A stretch of 64,000 bases of DNA from Thiomicrorhabdus sp033238645 (GCA_033238645.1 BQXR01000005.1:1-64000), one strand, 5' to 3'; shown: positions 43,538 through 52,507, counted from the first letter of the stretch. Notes: generated by a model not told the origin, from the sequence alone. Numbers and translations: made by a program.

Positions 43538-44041
43538 ATGTCAAAAGTATTGATCAGCACCACTATGGGCGATATCACCATTGAATTAGATGACGAAAAA
43601 GCACCTGTAGGCGCTGAAAACTTTATTCATTATGTAATGGATGGTTTTTTTAAGGATACTATTTTCCACCGTATCATTCCTGACTTCATGGTTCAGGGTG
43701 GCGGAATGATTGCGGGTATGGATGAGAAAGAGTCTGGCGCGTCAATTGAAAACGAAGCGGATAACGGTTTAAAAAATGAGCGTGGCACTTTAGCTTACGC
43801 TCGTACGGGTGACCCACACTCAGCCACCACACAGTTCTTTATTAACCTTAAAGATAACGGTTTCCTGAACCACTCAGGTAAAAACCCACAAGGTTGGGGT
43901 TATGCAGTGTTTGGTAAGGTCGTTGATGGTATGGATGTGATTGATGCAATGGCCGCTGTAGAAACGACTAGCCGTCGTGGACACCAAGATGTGCCTGTTG
44001 AAGATATTCTAATTACTAAAACAACTCTGCTTGAAGATTAA
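43538..44041 (+). CDS. ppiB: Cytoplasmic cyclophilin (peptidyl-prolyl isomerase B)
   Basis: 167 residues without signal peptide. Cyclophilin core: MGDITIELDDEKAPVGAENF, TIFHRIIPDFMVQGGG with the catalytic Arg, ARTGDPHSATTQFFINL and GWGYAVFGKVVDG. GAAGGAACAGAC provides the ribosome site. Follows ppiA; ends at a strong terminator. Confidence 0.95.
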   Translation: MSKVLISTTMGDITIELDDEKAPVGAENFIHYVMDGFFKDTIFHRIIPDFMVQGGGMIAGMDEKESGASIENEADNGLKNERGTLAYARTGDPHSATTQFFINLKDNGFLNHSGKNPQGWGYAVFGKVVDGMDVIDAMAAVETTSRRGHQDVPVEDILITKTTLLED

Positions 44042-44067
44042 TCTCAATCAGATCCTGATAGTAATAC

Positions 44068-44098
44068 CTAAAAACCGAAGCTAGTCTTCGGTTTTTTT
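44068..44098 (+). terminator. Intrinsic terminator of ppiA-ppiB
   Basis: AAAAACCGAAG pairs with CTTCGGTTTTTTT around CTAGT, 30 bases after the ppiB stop. Confidence 0.9.
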
Positions 44099-44181
44099 AT
44101 GCACTTTTATAACACATGCAACCTTAATCCACCTCACGCTAAGTGCTTTCTATTATGAGTGAATCTTGCTAAACTCACGGC

Positions 44182-44925
44182 ATGATGCCATACAGCCTAA
44201 TTGTCGCAGACGTTCATCTGCAACCCGAGCAAGACCACCCTATCAATCAAGCCTTTAAGCAGTTTATGACTGAAGATGCACCCAAAGCAGAATCTCTCTA
44301 TATCCTGGGCGACCTTTTTGAGATGTGGGCCGGGGATGATATTGGTTTAATACAGTATGCACCGATCATAAAGCTGTTTAAAACACTGACAGATCAAGGC
44401 ACACCCATCTATTTACAGTACGGTAATCGTGATTTTTTGATGGGTAAAGCCTTCTGGAAGGCAACGGGTATAACGCGACTAAAGGATGTGCATAAAGTAA
44501 CACTTTACGGCAAAGACTATCTGATGCTGCACGGTGATAGTTTATGTACTGATGACAAAGGCTATCAAAGAATGCGCAGCGTCTTTAGAAACCCCGTGGT
44601 CAAGTGGATATTTTTACACCTATGTAAAAAACGCCGCCTATTTATTGGCCAGAAAATGCGCCAAAACTCAAAATCGCATAGCCAAAATAAGCCAGATTAT
44701 ATTATGGACATCAACCAGCAAGCGATGTGTGAGCTATTTAAAAAACACCAAAGTGTACGGCACATGATTCACGGCCACACTCACCGACCAGCGCATCACA
44801 CAATAGAAGCACAGCACACCACTTTAAACCGCTGGGTATTAGGTGATTGGCAAGCACAAGGCTCTCCTACCTCACAAATCATTAAAGTCTCTCAAATAGG
44901 CCCTGAGTTGCTTGATTACCATTAA
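44182..44925 (+). CDS. lpxH: UDP-2,3-diacylglucosamine hydrolase
   Basis: Calcineurin-like pyrophosphatase of the lipid A pathway, releasing lipid X and UMP at the inner membrane. 247 residues. Metal motifs in order: ADVHLQPE (DxH), LGDLFEMWAGDD (GDxFxxW), YGNRDFLMG (GNRD), LHGDSLCTDD and HGHTHRPAHH. All are intact. Start is either of two adjacent ATGs (44182/44185); no strong ribosome site. It shows the organism makes lipopolysaccharide with the LpxH branch. Confidence 0.95.
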   Translation: MMPYSLIVADVHLQPEQDHPINQAFKQFMTEDAPKAESLYILGDLFEMWAGDDIGLIQYAPIIKLFKTLTDQGTPIYLQYGNRDFLMGKAFWKATGITRLKDVHKVTLYGKDYLMLHGDSLCTDDKGYQRMRSVFRNPVVKWIFLHLCKKRRLFIGQKMRQNSKSHSQNKPDYIMDINQQAMCELFKKHQSVRHMIHGHTHRPAHHTIEAQHTTLNRWVLGDWQAQGSPTSQIIKVSQIGPELLDYH

Positions 44926-44977
44926 ATAGAGCACACTTAATAGAGATCATCAGCCCGCTTGTAACTCGAAATTAAAA

Positions 44978-44991
44978 TGAACAGGGGGGGG
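44978..44991 (-). repeat. C-tract motif copy on the minus strand (C8-TGTTCA)
   Basis: TGAACA followed by eight Gs at 44984-44991, that is C8-TGTTCATTTTAATTTCG on the minus strand. It is one of only two minus-strand copies and lies 55 bases after lpxH. Confidence 0.75.
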
Positions 44992-45101
44992 ATGGAATAA
45001 GGTTTATTTCAGTGCAAAACACTAGGCTGTTTAAAAAAAGCTTTCCCAGTCGACGCCTTTAAGACATAATCCAATAAAAGTGATCGCAAAAAGGAACCCC
45101 T

Positions 45102-45650
45102 ATGAAATCAGCCATTTTTCTAATCTTCTCTATCTTCATGCTTATTTGGCTTATCTTTACGGGCTTTGTACTTGGTATTATCCCCATAGATGCGATCTCT
45201 CATTTAGCTAAACCCCTCACACTGGCCGAGCTAGGAGACTCTTATGCAGTGATTAATGGATTACTGCTCTCTGTTGCTATCGCTTTAGGTTTAATTGCTG
45301 TCTTCAATCAAGGAGAGTCACTGAAAAAGTCCATTAAGCTGCAAAATGAACAGACCGCTGCCCTCACCTTTCAAATAACCCAACAGAACCACTCTAATCG
45401 ATTATCAGCACTTACAGCACAGCTTAGATACTATCAGACAGGGTCTGATCGATTGGATCAGGATATTAATTTACTCAATGAAAAACTAGAGCAAGCCAAG
45501 AGAGATAAAAACGAGCTGAAAGAGCGTGACCTTTTGCCACTCATTAAACAAGCTCGTGATACTCGAGCTAATAATGATGTCACCACAAGAAGGTTAAATA
45601 AACAGATCACCGCAATCGTTGAGTTTGAACCCAGTAAGAAAAAAACCTAA
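45102..45650 (+). CDS. Hypothetical coiled-coil membrane protein
   Basis: 182 residues. Two hydrophobic helices (about 3-27 and 48-67) put both termini on one side of the membrane. From residue 72 on it is a charged heptad-like region with many Gln, Leu, Arg and Lys (LDQDINLLNEKLEQAKRD), a probable coiled coil. No family recognised and no enzymatic motif. AAAAAGGAACCCCT precedes the ATG. It lies alone between lpxH and a histidine phosphatase gene. Confidence 0.7.
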   Translation: MKSAIFLIFSIFMLIWLIFTGFVLGIIPIDAISHLAKPLTLAELGDSYAVINGLLLSVAIALGLIAVFNQGESLKKSIKLQNEQTAALTFQITQQNHSNRLSALTAQLRYYQTGSDRLDQDINLLNEKLEQAKRDKNELKERDLLPLIKQARDTRANNDVTTRRLNKQITAIVEFEPSKKKT

Positions 45651-45911
45651 CTGCTAGTTGCACCCCAAACACTCATCTAATCACCCAACCATCAGCTAAG
45701 TTTTTGATCATTGTGAACCTAGCTAAAGCTTCCTAGAGCAACGCACTCGTTAAGCCACTCTTCATACCATTTTCTTGGGTTAGAATTAACACAGCCTTCT
45801 TGATGATTACGTACAATTCTGTAAGAATATAGTAGTGAGATTAAATTAAAGCATTGAATTTACAGTGTTTATAGTAATTACAGTGATTACACTTAGGGGG
45901 AGGTTATAACG
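45651..45911. other. Intergenic gap with a possible degraded minus-strand frame
   Basis: A minus-strand frame ending at about 45732 reads IVRNHQEGCVNSNPRKWYEE then WLNECVALGSFS with no start codon. It may be a chance frame or the tail of a lost gene. GGGGGAGG at 45896-45903 is the ribosome site of the next gene. Confidence 0.35.
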
Positions 45912-46472
45912 ATGAGAATTGTACTACTGCGACATGGTAAGCCCCATCTAACATCGCCTAAACGTATTAAAGCGCGCAATATGCAACACTGGATTGATAA
46001 CTATAATACTGCTGAACTAGATACTTCTGCCTCACCCTCTACCGAACTCATTGAATTAGCCACACAATGTCAGCAAATTGTTTGTAGTAACCAAAGTCGC
46101 TCGTTAGATTCTGCCAAAGTATTAAACCTAAACACCGTTCATGAAAGCGACCCACTCTTCCGAGAGTTTGGTATGCCCTATCGAAAAATACCCTTTGTTA
46201 AACTCACGCCAACCCTATGGGCGATTATTTTTAGACTCTCATGGTTAATGGGATTCTCACTCAACTCAGAGTCATTCGAAGAGGCTAAAATACGTGCTGA
46301 AAATGCTGCCAATAGACTGATTAAAATGGCTGAGGATCACAATGATATACTGCTTATTGGCCATGGTTTACTTAATAAGTTTATCGCCAAACAACTTTTA
46401 AGTGAGGGGTGGAGCTGTTCTAAAATGCTAGGACGCAAGCACTGGGAGTACGGCATATTTGAGAAAGAATAA
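45912..46472 (+). CDS. Histidine phosphatase family protein (SixA / phosphoglycerate-mutase-like)
   Basis: 186 residues. The catalytic RHG motif is at the N-terminus (VLLRHGKPHL, His9), and a second active-site His is in LLIGHGLLNKFIA near residue 153. The central region VCSNQSRSLDSAKVL fits SixA-type phosphatases. Substrate unknown. A strong ribosome site (GGGGGAGG) precedes the ATG. A second gene of this family is interrupted by an IS at 63099-63969. Confidence 0.85.
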   Translation: MRIVLLRHGKPHLTSPKRIKARNMQHWIDNYNTAELDTSASPSTELIELATQCQQIVCSNQSRSLDSAKVLNLNTVHESDPLFREFGMPYRKIPFVKLTPTLWAIIFRLSWLMGFSLNSESFEEAKIRAENAANRLIKMAEDHNDILLIGHGLLNKFIAKQLLSEGWSCSKMLGRKHWEYGIFEKE

Positions 46473-46525
46473 TGGGCTAAAAATAGATAAAAAAATAGAT
46501 AAAAAACTTAAACCATAGTCAACTA

Positions 46526-46541
46526 CCCCCCCCTATTCAAA
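46526..46541 (+). repeat. C-tract motif copy (C8-TATTCAAAATAAG)
   Basis: Eight Cs at 46526-46533 followed by TATTCAAAATAAG, differing from TGTTCAAAA at one base. It lies between the phosphatase gene and the copper operon. Confidence 0.75.
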
Positions 46542-46706
46542 ATAAGTGATTTGATTCGCCACAATAAAACACTTTTTTTAAAGAAAATATTGGCAAAAAA
46601 ACTATTGCTTTATACTTAAATCTTCATTAAGCTGTTAATTAAGCATTCGATTTCATCTATTACGTGATTAATGACTTAATTACACTCAACTTGGGCTTAA
46701 CACAAA

Positions 46707-47123
46707 ATGTTAAAACGTCTTTTCTTAGTCATTTTTATTCTCCAAAGCTTTGCATTGAATGCATGGGCGGGGATGAATATGTCTCAAGCAAATCAAGCCG
46801 AACAGACCCAAATGAAGATCATGCATCAGACATTAGACATGGGACACATGCAGCAACTGAAGACGCAAAGCCCCCCTAGTGGTTCTGATTCTAATATCAG
46901 TACTGATACTCAAGAAATAGCGATAATGGATTGTCTTGATTGCAATCAAAATATGCATTGCCAAGATTTGTTTTGTAGCTCAATTCATGCAACGATCTCT
47001 TTTTATACCGATACTCAAGCGGTACAAGTTAGTACACTCACCGTCAGTAACCTAGTCACACCTTTATCTATCTCTATTCAATACTCAAACTCTCAGCCTG
47101 AAACACCTCCTCCTGCCGTCTAG
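46707..47123 (+). CDS. Secreted Met/His/Cys-rich protein upstream of copA
   Basis: 138 residues. Signal peptide (MLKRLFLVIFILQSFALNAWA, cleavage after AWA), then a Met-rich stretch (MNMSQANQ, MKIMHQTLDMGHMQQ) and a Cys/His cluster (MDCLDCNQNMHCQDLFC). These residues favour copper(I) binding. The C-terminus is Pro-rich. No family name is certain. It lies 158 bases ahead of copA on the same strand and is probably the first gene of the copper operon. The promoter is not resolved. Confidence 0.7.
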   Translation: MLKRLFLVIFILQSFALNAWAGMNMSQANQAEQTQMKIMHQTLDMGHMQQLKTQSPPSGSDSNISTDTQEIAIMDCLDCNQNMHCQDLFCSSIHATISFYTDTQAVQVSTLTVSNLVTPLSISIQYSNSQPETPPPAV

Positions 47124-47281
47124 CATAGGCGAACTGCGTTTCCCTCTTTGACAAAAAAACTTTAATTATTCAACTCCATAATCAGTAGATGGTTTAAATT
47201 TAAAGTGTTAATTGTCACTTACGCAACGCTTTCGCCCTAAAACATAATCCCTTTTTTAGATTCTTTTTTAAGGAGTAAGAG

Positions 47282-49183
47282 ATGACCTCTTCTACTAAAC
47301 AGACCCAAATTACCCTAAATCGCCGTCAATTTGTGCGCGGCCTAGCCTTAACCTCTATTGCGGCTGCCGTGGCCACAAATATTCCATCGGCATTGGCTAG
47401 CAATGAGTTTACTGCCAAAGGGGCAAGTGACTTTAACCCTAAACAAGCCATATTAAATGGTACCGAGTTTAAGTTAACCATTTCTGAAAAACCAGTCAAT
47501 ATCACTGGCAATCCAACCATAGCAACCTTGGTCAATGGCTCATTACCTGCACCGACTTTAGTGTGGCGTGAAGGGGATACGGTGACCATTAAGGTTAAAA
47601 ATGAACTTGATGTTGATAGCTCTATTCACTGGCACGGGATTATCTTACCGACCAATATGGATGGCGTACCGGGCTTTAGTTTTGACGGGATTAAACCCGG
47701 TGAAACCTATACCTATCAATTTACGCTAACACAGAGCGGAACTTACTGGTATCACAGCCATTCGGGTTACCAAGAGCAGACAGGGATTTTTGGCGCAATT
47801 GTTGTTTTGCCTAAAATGCCAGAGCCTATCAAAGCCGATTATGATCATGTTATTCAACTCTCTGATTGGTCTGATACAGACCCTGAAACCATTTATGCCA
47901 ATCTAAAGAAAATGGGTGACTACTATAATTTTAGTCAAAGAACTGTAGGTGATTTTTGGGGCGAATGGCAAACCCATGGCTTTGTCAAAGCTTGGGACAG
48001 ACGCAAGATGTGGAATAACATGAAAATGACCGACCGTGATCTGTCGGATGTTTCTGGTGCAACCTACACCTATTTAATGAACGGCCTTTCGCCTAATGCC
48101 CATTGGCGAACCGTGGTTGAGTCAGGTAAAAAAGTGAGACTACGTTTTATTAATAGCTCAGCTATGACCTTTTTTGATGTACGTATTCCAGGGCTAAAAA
48201 TGACAGTGGTGGCTGCTGATGGTAATTTAATTCAACCTGTTGAAGTGGATGAGTTCCGCATAGGCGTTGCCGAAACTTACGATGTGATTGTCGAGGCGGA
48301 TACATCAAAACAAGCCTATGCTATTTTTGCTCAAGCGATTGATCGATCAGGTTATGCAATTGGCTCAATTACCGCCGATGCAACAAAAATTGCAGATACA
48401 CCAGAGATGGATCCCCTGCCTATTTTAAGTATGACAGATATGGGAATGGATCACTCAATGTCAGATAACAGCATGAGTGATATGTCAGGTATGGATCATA
48501 GTGGCCATGATATGTCAGGCATGAATATGGACGACATGCAAAGCACTCCTAGCACTCCAAACATGGATCACAGTAGTCACAATATGTCTGGTATGAATAT
48601 GGATTCTATGCCATCCATGAGTAACATGGATAACACGGTCATTCCGATGGATATGAACCCCAAATTACCACAAACCAAACTGCCTAAAAAAGACGGACCA
48701 CAGATTGCTATGCGTGCCACAGGTGCTCAGTATCGCCTAAGTGATCCAGGGGTAGGTTTACGTAACAATGGCCGTAAAGTATTGACTTACGCTGATCTAA
48801 AGAACCTCTATCCAACTAGACACGAACCTAAACCAACTCGTGAGTTGGTGATGCACTTAACAGGCAATATGGAACGATATATGTGGTCGATTGATGGCAT
48901 TACATTTAGTGATGCACCGCCACTTGAGTTTGAGTATGGTGAACGCGTTCGTATTACCTTTATTAATGACACCATGATGAACCACCCTATGCACCTACAC
49001 GGGGTTTGGAGTGATTTAGAAACGGGTGATGAAAATCATATTCCTAGAAAACATACCATTATTGTTCAACCCGGAGCCAAAATTAGCTATCGAGTTACCA
49101 TGGATGCACGCGGAGATTGGGCTTTTCACTGTCATATGCTCTATCACATGATAGGTATGTTCAGACGTGTACAAGTTCGATAA
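47282..49183 (+). CDS. copA: Multicopper oxidase, copper resistance protein A
   Basis: Periplasmic cuprous oxidase of 633 residues. Twin-arginine signal NRRQFVRGLALTSIAAAVAT (about 14-33). Four copper-binding His clusters are present: SIHWHGIILP, YWYHSHSGYQEQTG, NHPMHLHGVW and FHCHMLYHMIGMF. Residues about 383-460 form a Met/His-rich insert (MDHSGHDMSGMNMDDM and repeats) typical of CopA from resistance operons, which collects Cu(I). AAGGAG seven bases upstream. Followed 27 bases later by copB. Confidence 0.95.
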   Translation: MTSSTKQTQITLNRRQFVRGLALTSIAAAVATNIPSALASNEFTAKGASDFNPKQAILNGTEFKLTISEKPVNITGNPTIATLVNGSLPAPTLVWREGDTVTIKVKNELDVDSSIHWHGIILPTNMDGVPGFSFDGIKPGETYTYQFTLTQSGTYWYHSHSGYQEQTGIFGAIVVLPKMPEPIKADYDHVIQLSDWSDTDPETIYANLKKMGDYYNFSQRTVGDFWGEWQTHGFVKAWDRRKMWNNMKMTDRDLSDVSGATYTYLMNGLSPNAHWRTVVESGKKVRLRFINSSAMTFFDVRIPGLKMTVVAADGNLIQPVEVDEFRIGVAETYDVIVEADTSKQAYAIFAQAIDRSGYAIGSITADATKIADTPEMDPLPILSMTDMGMDHSMSDNSMSDMSGMDHSGHDMSGMNMDDMQSTPSTPNMDHSSHNMSGMNMDSMPSMSNMDNTVIPMDMNPKLPQTKLPKKDGPQIAMRATGAQYRLSDPGVGLRNNGRKVLTYADLKNLYPTRHEPKPTRELVMHLTGNMERYMWSIDGITFSDAPPLEFEYGERVRITFINDTMMNHPMHLHGVWSDLETGDENHIPRKHTIIVQPGAKISYRVTMDARGDWAFHCHMLYHMIGMFRRVQVR

Positions 49184-49210
49184 GCAAAACCGAATTCTAG
49201 GAGAAATTAG

Positions 49211-49918
49211 ATGAAAAAGATAAATAAGACACTAATCACTGGCATATTAAGTTCATCCCTTTTACTTGCAACACAGGCTCAAGCAGCCGGAGAGAGTGAT
49301 CCCCTACTCACTTATTTTTTAGCAGATACCCTTGAGCTTAGTAGTCAAACTGATAATCCCCTTGCATGGGATGCTACTTTTTGGGTCGGTAAAGATTGGC
49401 ATAAACTCTATATTAAAACCGAAGGAGAGCACGTAACAGGAAACTCTGAATCAGAGAACCAACTTCTCTACAGTCACCCAATTGAAAGATCTTGGGATAT
49501 TCAAGTAGGCTTAGGTTATGACATCACTCCAGATCAAACTCAATCTTGGGCGATCGTCGGACTACAAGGCTTAACCCCCTACTTTTTTGAAACAAATATT
49601 GTATTACTCGCCAATGATAAAAACATCGGTTTTAGGCTAGACACCGAGTATGAGGCTTTATTGACGCAAAAACTCATTCTCACACCCAGCCTAAAACTAA
49701 GTTCTTATAGCGCTGATGATGAACCAATGGGGATTGGATCAGGGCTATCCTCAACCGAGTTAGGTCTGCGTTTACGCTATGAATTCTCGCGTAAATTTGC
49801 ACCCTATATTGGCCTTAAACATAATCAGACCTTTGGTAATACCGCAGATTACTTAAAAGCCGAAGGGAGTGAATCATCTGAATACAGTTTCGTCGCTGGC
49901 CTAAGATTCTGGTTTTAA
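49211..49918 (+). CDS. copB: Copper resistance protein B, outer membrane
   Basis: 235 residues. Signal peptide ending in QAQAA, then a beta-strand-rich outer-membrane domain: WDATFWVGKDWHKLYIKTEGE, ERSWDIQVGLGYDITPDQ, YEFSRKFAPYIGLKHNQTFG, ending in VAGLRFWF, a C-terminal aromatic sorting signal. The Met-rich N-terminal region of classical CopB is absent. AGGAG upstream. Part of the operon with copA. Confidence 0.92.
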   Translation: MKKINKTLITGILSSSLLLATQAQAAGESDPLLTYFLADTLELSSQTDNPLAWDATFWVGKDWHKLYIKTEGEHVTGNSESENQLLYSHPIERSWDIQVGLGYDITPDQTQSWAIVGLQGLTPYFFETNIVLLANDKNIGFRLDTEYEALLTQKLILTPSLKLSSYSADDEPMGIGSGLSSTELGLRLRYEFSRKFAPYIGLKHNQTFGNTADYLKAEGSESSEYSFVAGLRFWF

Positions 49919-50001
49919 ATACATTTATTCTGTTTAAAAGCACACACATTAAAGGTTAGGTCTAAGCCAACATTAGGCCTAGGAGCAATAAGGAAAATAG
50001 A

Positions 50002-50472
50002 ATGAGAATCATACTCACTCTTGTAACACTGTTACTTCTGAGTGCTTGCTCAGACGAATACAGTGAGGCAGCAGCAAAAATAGATAAAACAGAGACATTA
50101 ACCTCACAACAAGAACATTCAAAACGCTGGTATTCAGCAGAGGATGTAAAGCAAGGACAAATTATATTTTCACAAAATTGTGCCAGTTGTCATGGTGATA
50201 AAGCGCAAGGTATTGTTAAGGATTGGAAGCAAGCCCTAGACAATGGAAAATACCCCGCTCCCCCTCTCAATGGCAGTGCTCATGCTTGGCACCACCCCTT
50301 GAAAATGCTTAACCGAACCATTGAACAAGGAGGCATTAGACTGGGTGGCACTATGCAGGGCTTTAATCACAAATTGACACAAGAGCAGCGCTTACAAGCC
50401 ATCGCTTACTTTCAAGACTTTTGGCCTGACAAAACGTATCAGATCTGGCTGGATCGTGACGGCTTAAAATAA
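50002..50472 (+). CDS. Lipoprotein c-type cytochrome in the copper operon
   Basis: 156 residues. Lipobox LLSAC near residue 16, then one heme c site CASCHGDKAQG and a probable Met ligand in GGTMQGFNHKL. A TW-rich tail ends DRDGLK. Membrane-tethered periplasmic carrier. AGGAAAATAGA precedes the ATG. Its placement after copAB suggests it receives or supplies electrons in copper oxidation; that is inference. Confidence 0.85.
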   Translation: MRIILTLVTLLLLSACSDEYSEAAAKIDKTETLTSQQEHSKRWYSAEDVKQGQIIFSQNCASCHGDKAQGIVKDWKQALDNGKYPAPPLNGSAHAWHHPLKMLNRTIEQGGIRLGGTMQGFNHKLTQEQRLQAIAYFQDFWPDKTYQIWLDRDGLK

Positions 50473-50584
50473 ATAAGCATAAAAAACTTTGCTGGCATTA
50501 GTCTCTTTGACCATGCTCAAGCAATACAGAACTAAGCTGGTCAATCCAGTCAAAAACAGGCTTTAAAAATAATGAGGAAAACCT

Positions 50585-51208
50585 ATGAACCTTAAACAGA
50601 TGAGTTATCTATTAATCGTAGCTATTTTAGCTGCTGTTATCTTTATTTGGGCAGGTGTATTCAACATCTCCGCTAAAGACAAACACTGGGATATCACAAC
50701 GGCTGTATTAACGTTAGTCCGAGAACGCTCTATCACTGTACGGGCAGAGAACATTACAACTCCAACAAACCTATCCAACCCAGATATGATTGCACAAGGT
50801 GCTAAAAACTATGATGCCATGTGCTCTCAGTGTCATTTAGCACCCGCCATGAAACCCACCGAGCTTAACTTAGGCCTCTACCCTCAACCTCCAACCTTTT
50901 TTGATCAAGGAGAGGCACAGCACTATCATGAACATGACCCTGCAAAGACCTTCTGGACAGTAAAAAATGGCTTAAAGATGACTGGAATGCCTGCTTGGGG
51001 TGATTTTCATACCGATGAGCAAATATGGCAGCTCGTTGCCTTCTTGTCTCAAGCGGATAATATGAGCGCAGCAGAGTACCGTACTTTGGTAGGTGAAGGT
51101 GGTCATACGCATAAACCTGATATGCATCACACTACAGAAACACCTAAACAAATGTTGTCATCAGAACAACAAGATTTATCCGACGATCACCGTAGCCATC
51201 CACACTAA
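50585..51208 (+). CDS. Membrane-anchored c-type cytochrome with His-rich tail
   Basis: 207 residues. N-terminal hydrophobic helix (about 8-28) without a clear cleavage site, then a heme site CSQCHLAPAM and Met in LKMTGMPAWGD. The C-terminus is His-rich (GGHTHKPDMHHTTE ... DDHRSHPH) and could bind metal. GAGGAAAACCT upstream. Second cytochrome of the copper operon, 112 bases after the first. Confidence 0.85.
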   Translation: MNLKQMSYLLIVAILAAVIFIWAGVFNISAKDKHWDITTAVLTLVRERSITVRAENITTPTNLSNPDMIAQGAKNYDAMCSQCHLAPAMKPTELNLGLYPQPPTFFDQGEAQHYHEHDPAKTFWTVKNGLKMTGMPAWGDFHTDEQIWQLVAFLSQADNMSAAEYRTLVGEGGHTHKPDMHHTTETPKQMLSSEQQDLSDDHRSHPH

Positions 51209-51255
51209 ATAACTGATCTTAGAAAGAAATCTCTAAAATCTAAAAAGGATCAAAT

Positions 51256-51360
51256 ATGAGCCTTTTAAATAAGATAAATCGAGATAAAGAGGAACCTATC
51301 CAGCACCCCCCCTCTGCTTTTATACCCCTTGTGGGTATACAATCCTACTTGAGGGAATAA
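51256..51360 (+). CDS. Possible 34-residue ORF ending in a repeat
   Basis: AAAAAGGATCAAAT precedes ATG, and the frame begins MSLLNKINRDKEEPIQ and then runs through the C7 plus TGCTTTTATACCCCTTGTGG repeat (encoding HPPSAFIPLVG) to a TAA at 51358-51360. The good ribosome site right after the copper operon suggests translation; the repeat probably cut off the original 3' end. Function unknown. Confidence 0.45.
   Translation: MSLLNKINRDKEEPIQHPPSAFIPLVGIQSYLRE
51306..51334 (+). repeat. C7 plus TGCTTTTATACCCCTTGTGG repeat, copy 3
   Basis: Bases 51315-51334 are identical to 9126-9145 over 20 positions; a C7 run precedes at 51306-51312. ACCCC...GGGT at its end can pair (TACCC/GGGTA). Confidence 0.85.
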
Positions 51361-51394
51361 AATATAAATCTACCTTTAAAACCTACCGACATAA

Positions 51395-51420
51395 AAAAAG
51401 CGCTTTATAGCGCTTTTAAT
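51395..51420. terminator. Hairpin terminator between the copper operon and rhodanese gene
   Basis: AAAAAAAGCGC pairs with GCGCTTTT around TTTATA. On the minus strand GCGCTTTTTTT gives a U-tract for the rhodanese gene. Confidence 0.8.
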
Positions 51421-51447
51421 ATTCTGTTTGAAACAATGTCACGGCAT

Positions 51448-51744
51448 TTATAAGTCGTGGCACTGATTCCAAGCCATGTAAGAACCAAGGTTATAAACTT
51501 CCAAAAATCCTTGAGACTGTAAAATCTGCATAGCCATATGTGAACGCTGACCAGAACGGCAGAAAACAATTACAGGGGTCTCTTTTTCAAGTCTGGTAAT
51601 ACCGACTCGGTCAATATCCTGTAGCGGGATATTAATTGCTCCAGGTAACTTACTCGATTCATACTCTTCTGGTGTGCGTACATCTACAAGCTGTGCATTT
51701 TGTTCTTTTAATAAATGCTTGGCATCTTCGCAAGGAATAAACAT
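51448..51744 (-). CDS. Single-domain rhodanese
   Basis: 98 residues, one rhodanese domain: QLVDVRTPEEYESSKLPGAI at the N-terminus and the active-site loop VFCRSGQRSHMA with Cys about 64. CRSGQRS resembles GlpE/PspE-type sulfurtransferases. No export signal, so cytoplasmic. It could carry sulfane sulfur in sulfur oxidation, in line with the ETHE1-like enzyme elsewhere in the window; that link is inference. Confidence 0.88.
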   Translation of the reverse strand: MFIPCEDAKHLLKEQNAQLVDVRTPEEYESSKLPGAINIPLQDIDRVGITRLEKETPVIVFCRSGQRSHMAMQILQSQGFLEVYNLGSYMAWNQCHDL

Positions 51745-51938
51745 AAATTTCTCAATCTCCTGAAACTTTTTTCGTCTCTCAAATTTTGTGCGTAATATAC
51801 CTTAATTCACCAAAAAGGCCAAATCTAATTAAAATAATTTTCGTTTAAACTTCAATCTCTTAAGTTATTTATCACGTCATAAGATTAGCTAATGCTTATT
51901 TAGTAACTATTCAGTTTATTCTGATAATTTTAAAAGTA

Positions 51939-52442
51939 TTATGCAATAAAGGATTGATACAACCAGATAACACCAATTGCGTAGATGGCTGCTAAAACAT
52001 CATCTAGCATAATACCAAATCCACCATGTACCTTTTGGTCTACCCACTTTATTGGCCATGGTTTCCAAATATCAAACAGTCTAAAAGTAATAAAGGCTAA
52101 GGCCCAAAATAGTAAATTTTGCTCAGGTAGCAACACCAACACCAACCAAATCCCGACAAACTCATCCCAAACAATACCGCCATGGTCATGAACGCCTAAC
52201 AACTCTGAAGATTTGCCACAGATTGAACTACCAACCAATGTACCTACGAGTAATACTGCCCAAGCAGCTGACTCACTCCAAAGAATAATGGGAATAAATA
52301 GCAACAGCCCTAATAGAGTACCTGCCGTTCCTGGGCCTTTTTTAGCCAAACCAGAACCAAAACCAAAGCCCAACATTAAAATGGGTTTCTCTATTAGGTC
52401 TGAAAAACGTGGAATCGGTGGTTTTGAATGTTTATCTTTCAT
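51939..52442 (-). CDS. pgpA: Phosphatidylglycerophosphatase A
   Basis: Dephosphorylates phosphatidylglycerol phosphate in the inner membrane. About 167 residues from ATG 52442. Conserved segments GFGSGLAKKGPGTAGTLLG, HDHGGIVWDEFVGIWLVL and LFDIWKPWPIKWVDQ are present; several hydrophobic segments. A longer frame begins at 52472 but gives an atypical N-terminus. Psd, a second phospholipid enzyme, is 1.4 kb away on the other strand. Confidence 0.93.
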   Translation of the reverse strand: MKDKHSKPPIPRFSDLIEKPILMLGFGFGSGLAKKGPGTAGTLLGLLLFIPIILWSESAAWAVLLVGTLVGSSICGKSSELLGVHDHGGIVWDEFVGIWLVLVLLPEQNLLFWALAFITFRLFDIWKPWPIKWVDQKVHGGFGIMLDDVLAAIYAIGVIWLYQSFIA

Positions 52443-52472
52443 AGAAAACTCATTTCTTTTTATATCGTACAA

Positions 52473-52507
52473 ACAAAAACAGCGTTGAAATCAACGCTGT
52501 TTTTACT
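52473..52507 (-). terminator. Terminator of argG
   Basis: AAAAACAGCGTTGA (52475-52488) pairs with TCAACGCTGTTTTT (52491-52504). It lies between argG and pgpA, both on the minus strand. Confidence 0.88.

Noticed and set aside
46664..46879. 71-codon plus-strand frame overlapping the copper operon first gene
   Set aside because: The overlapping frame from 46707 has a proper signal peptide and Met/Cys/His pattern; this one is its shadow.
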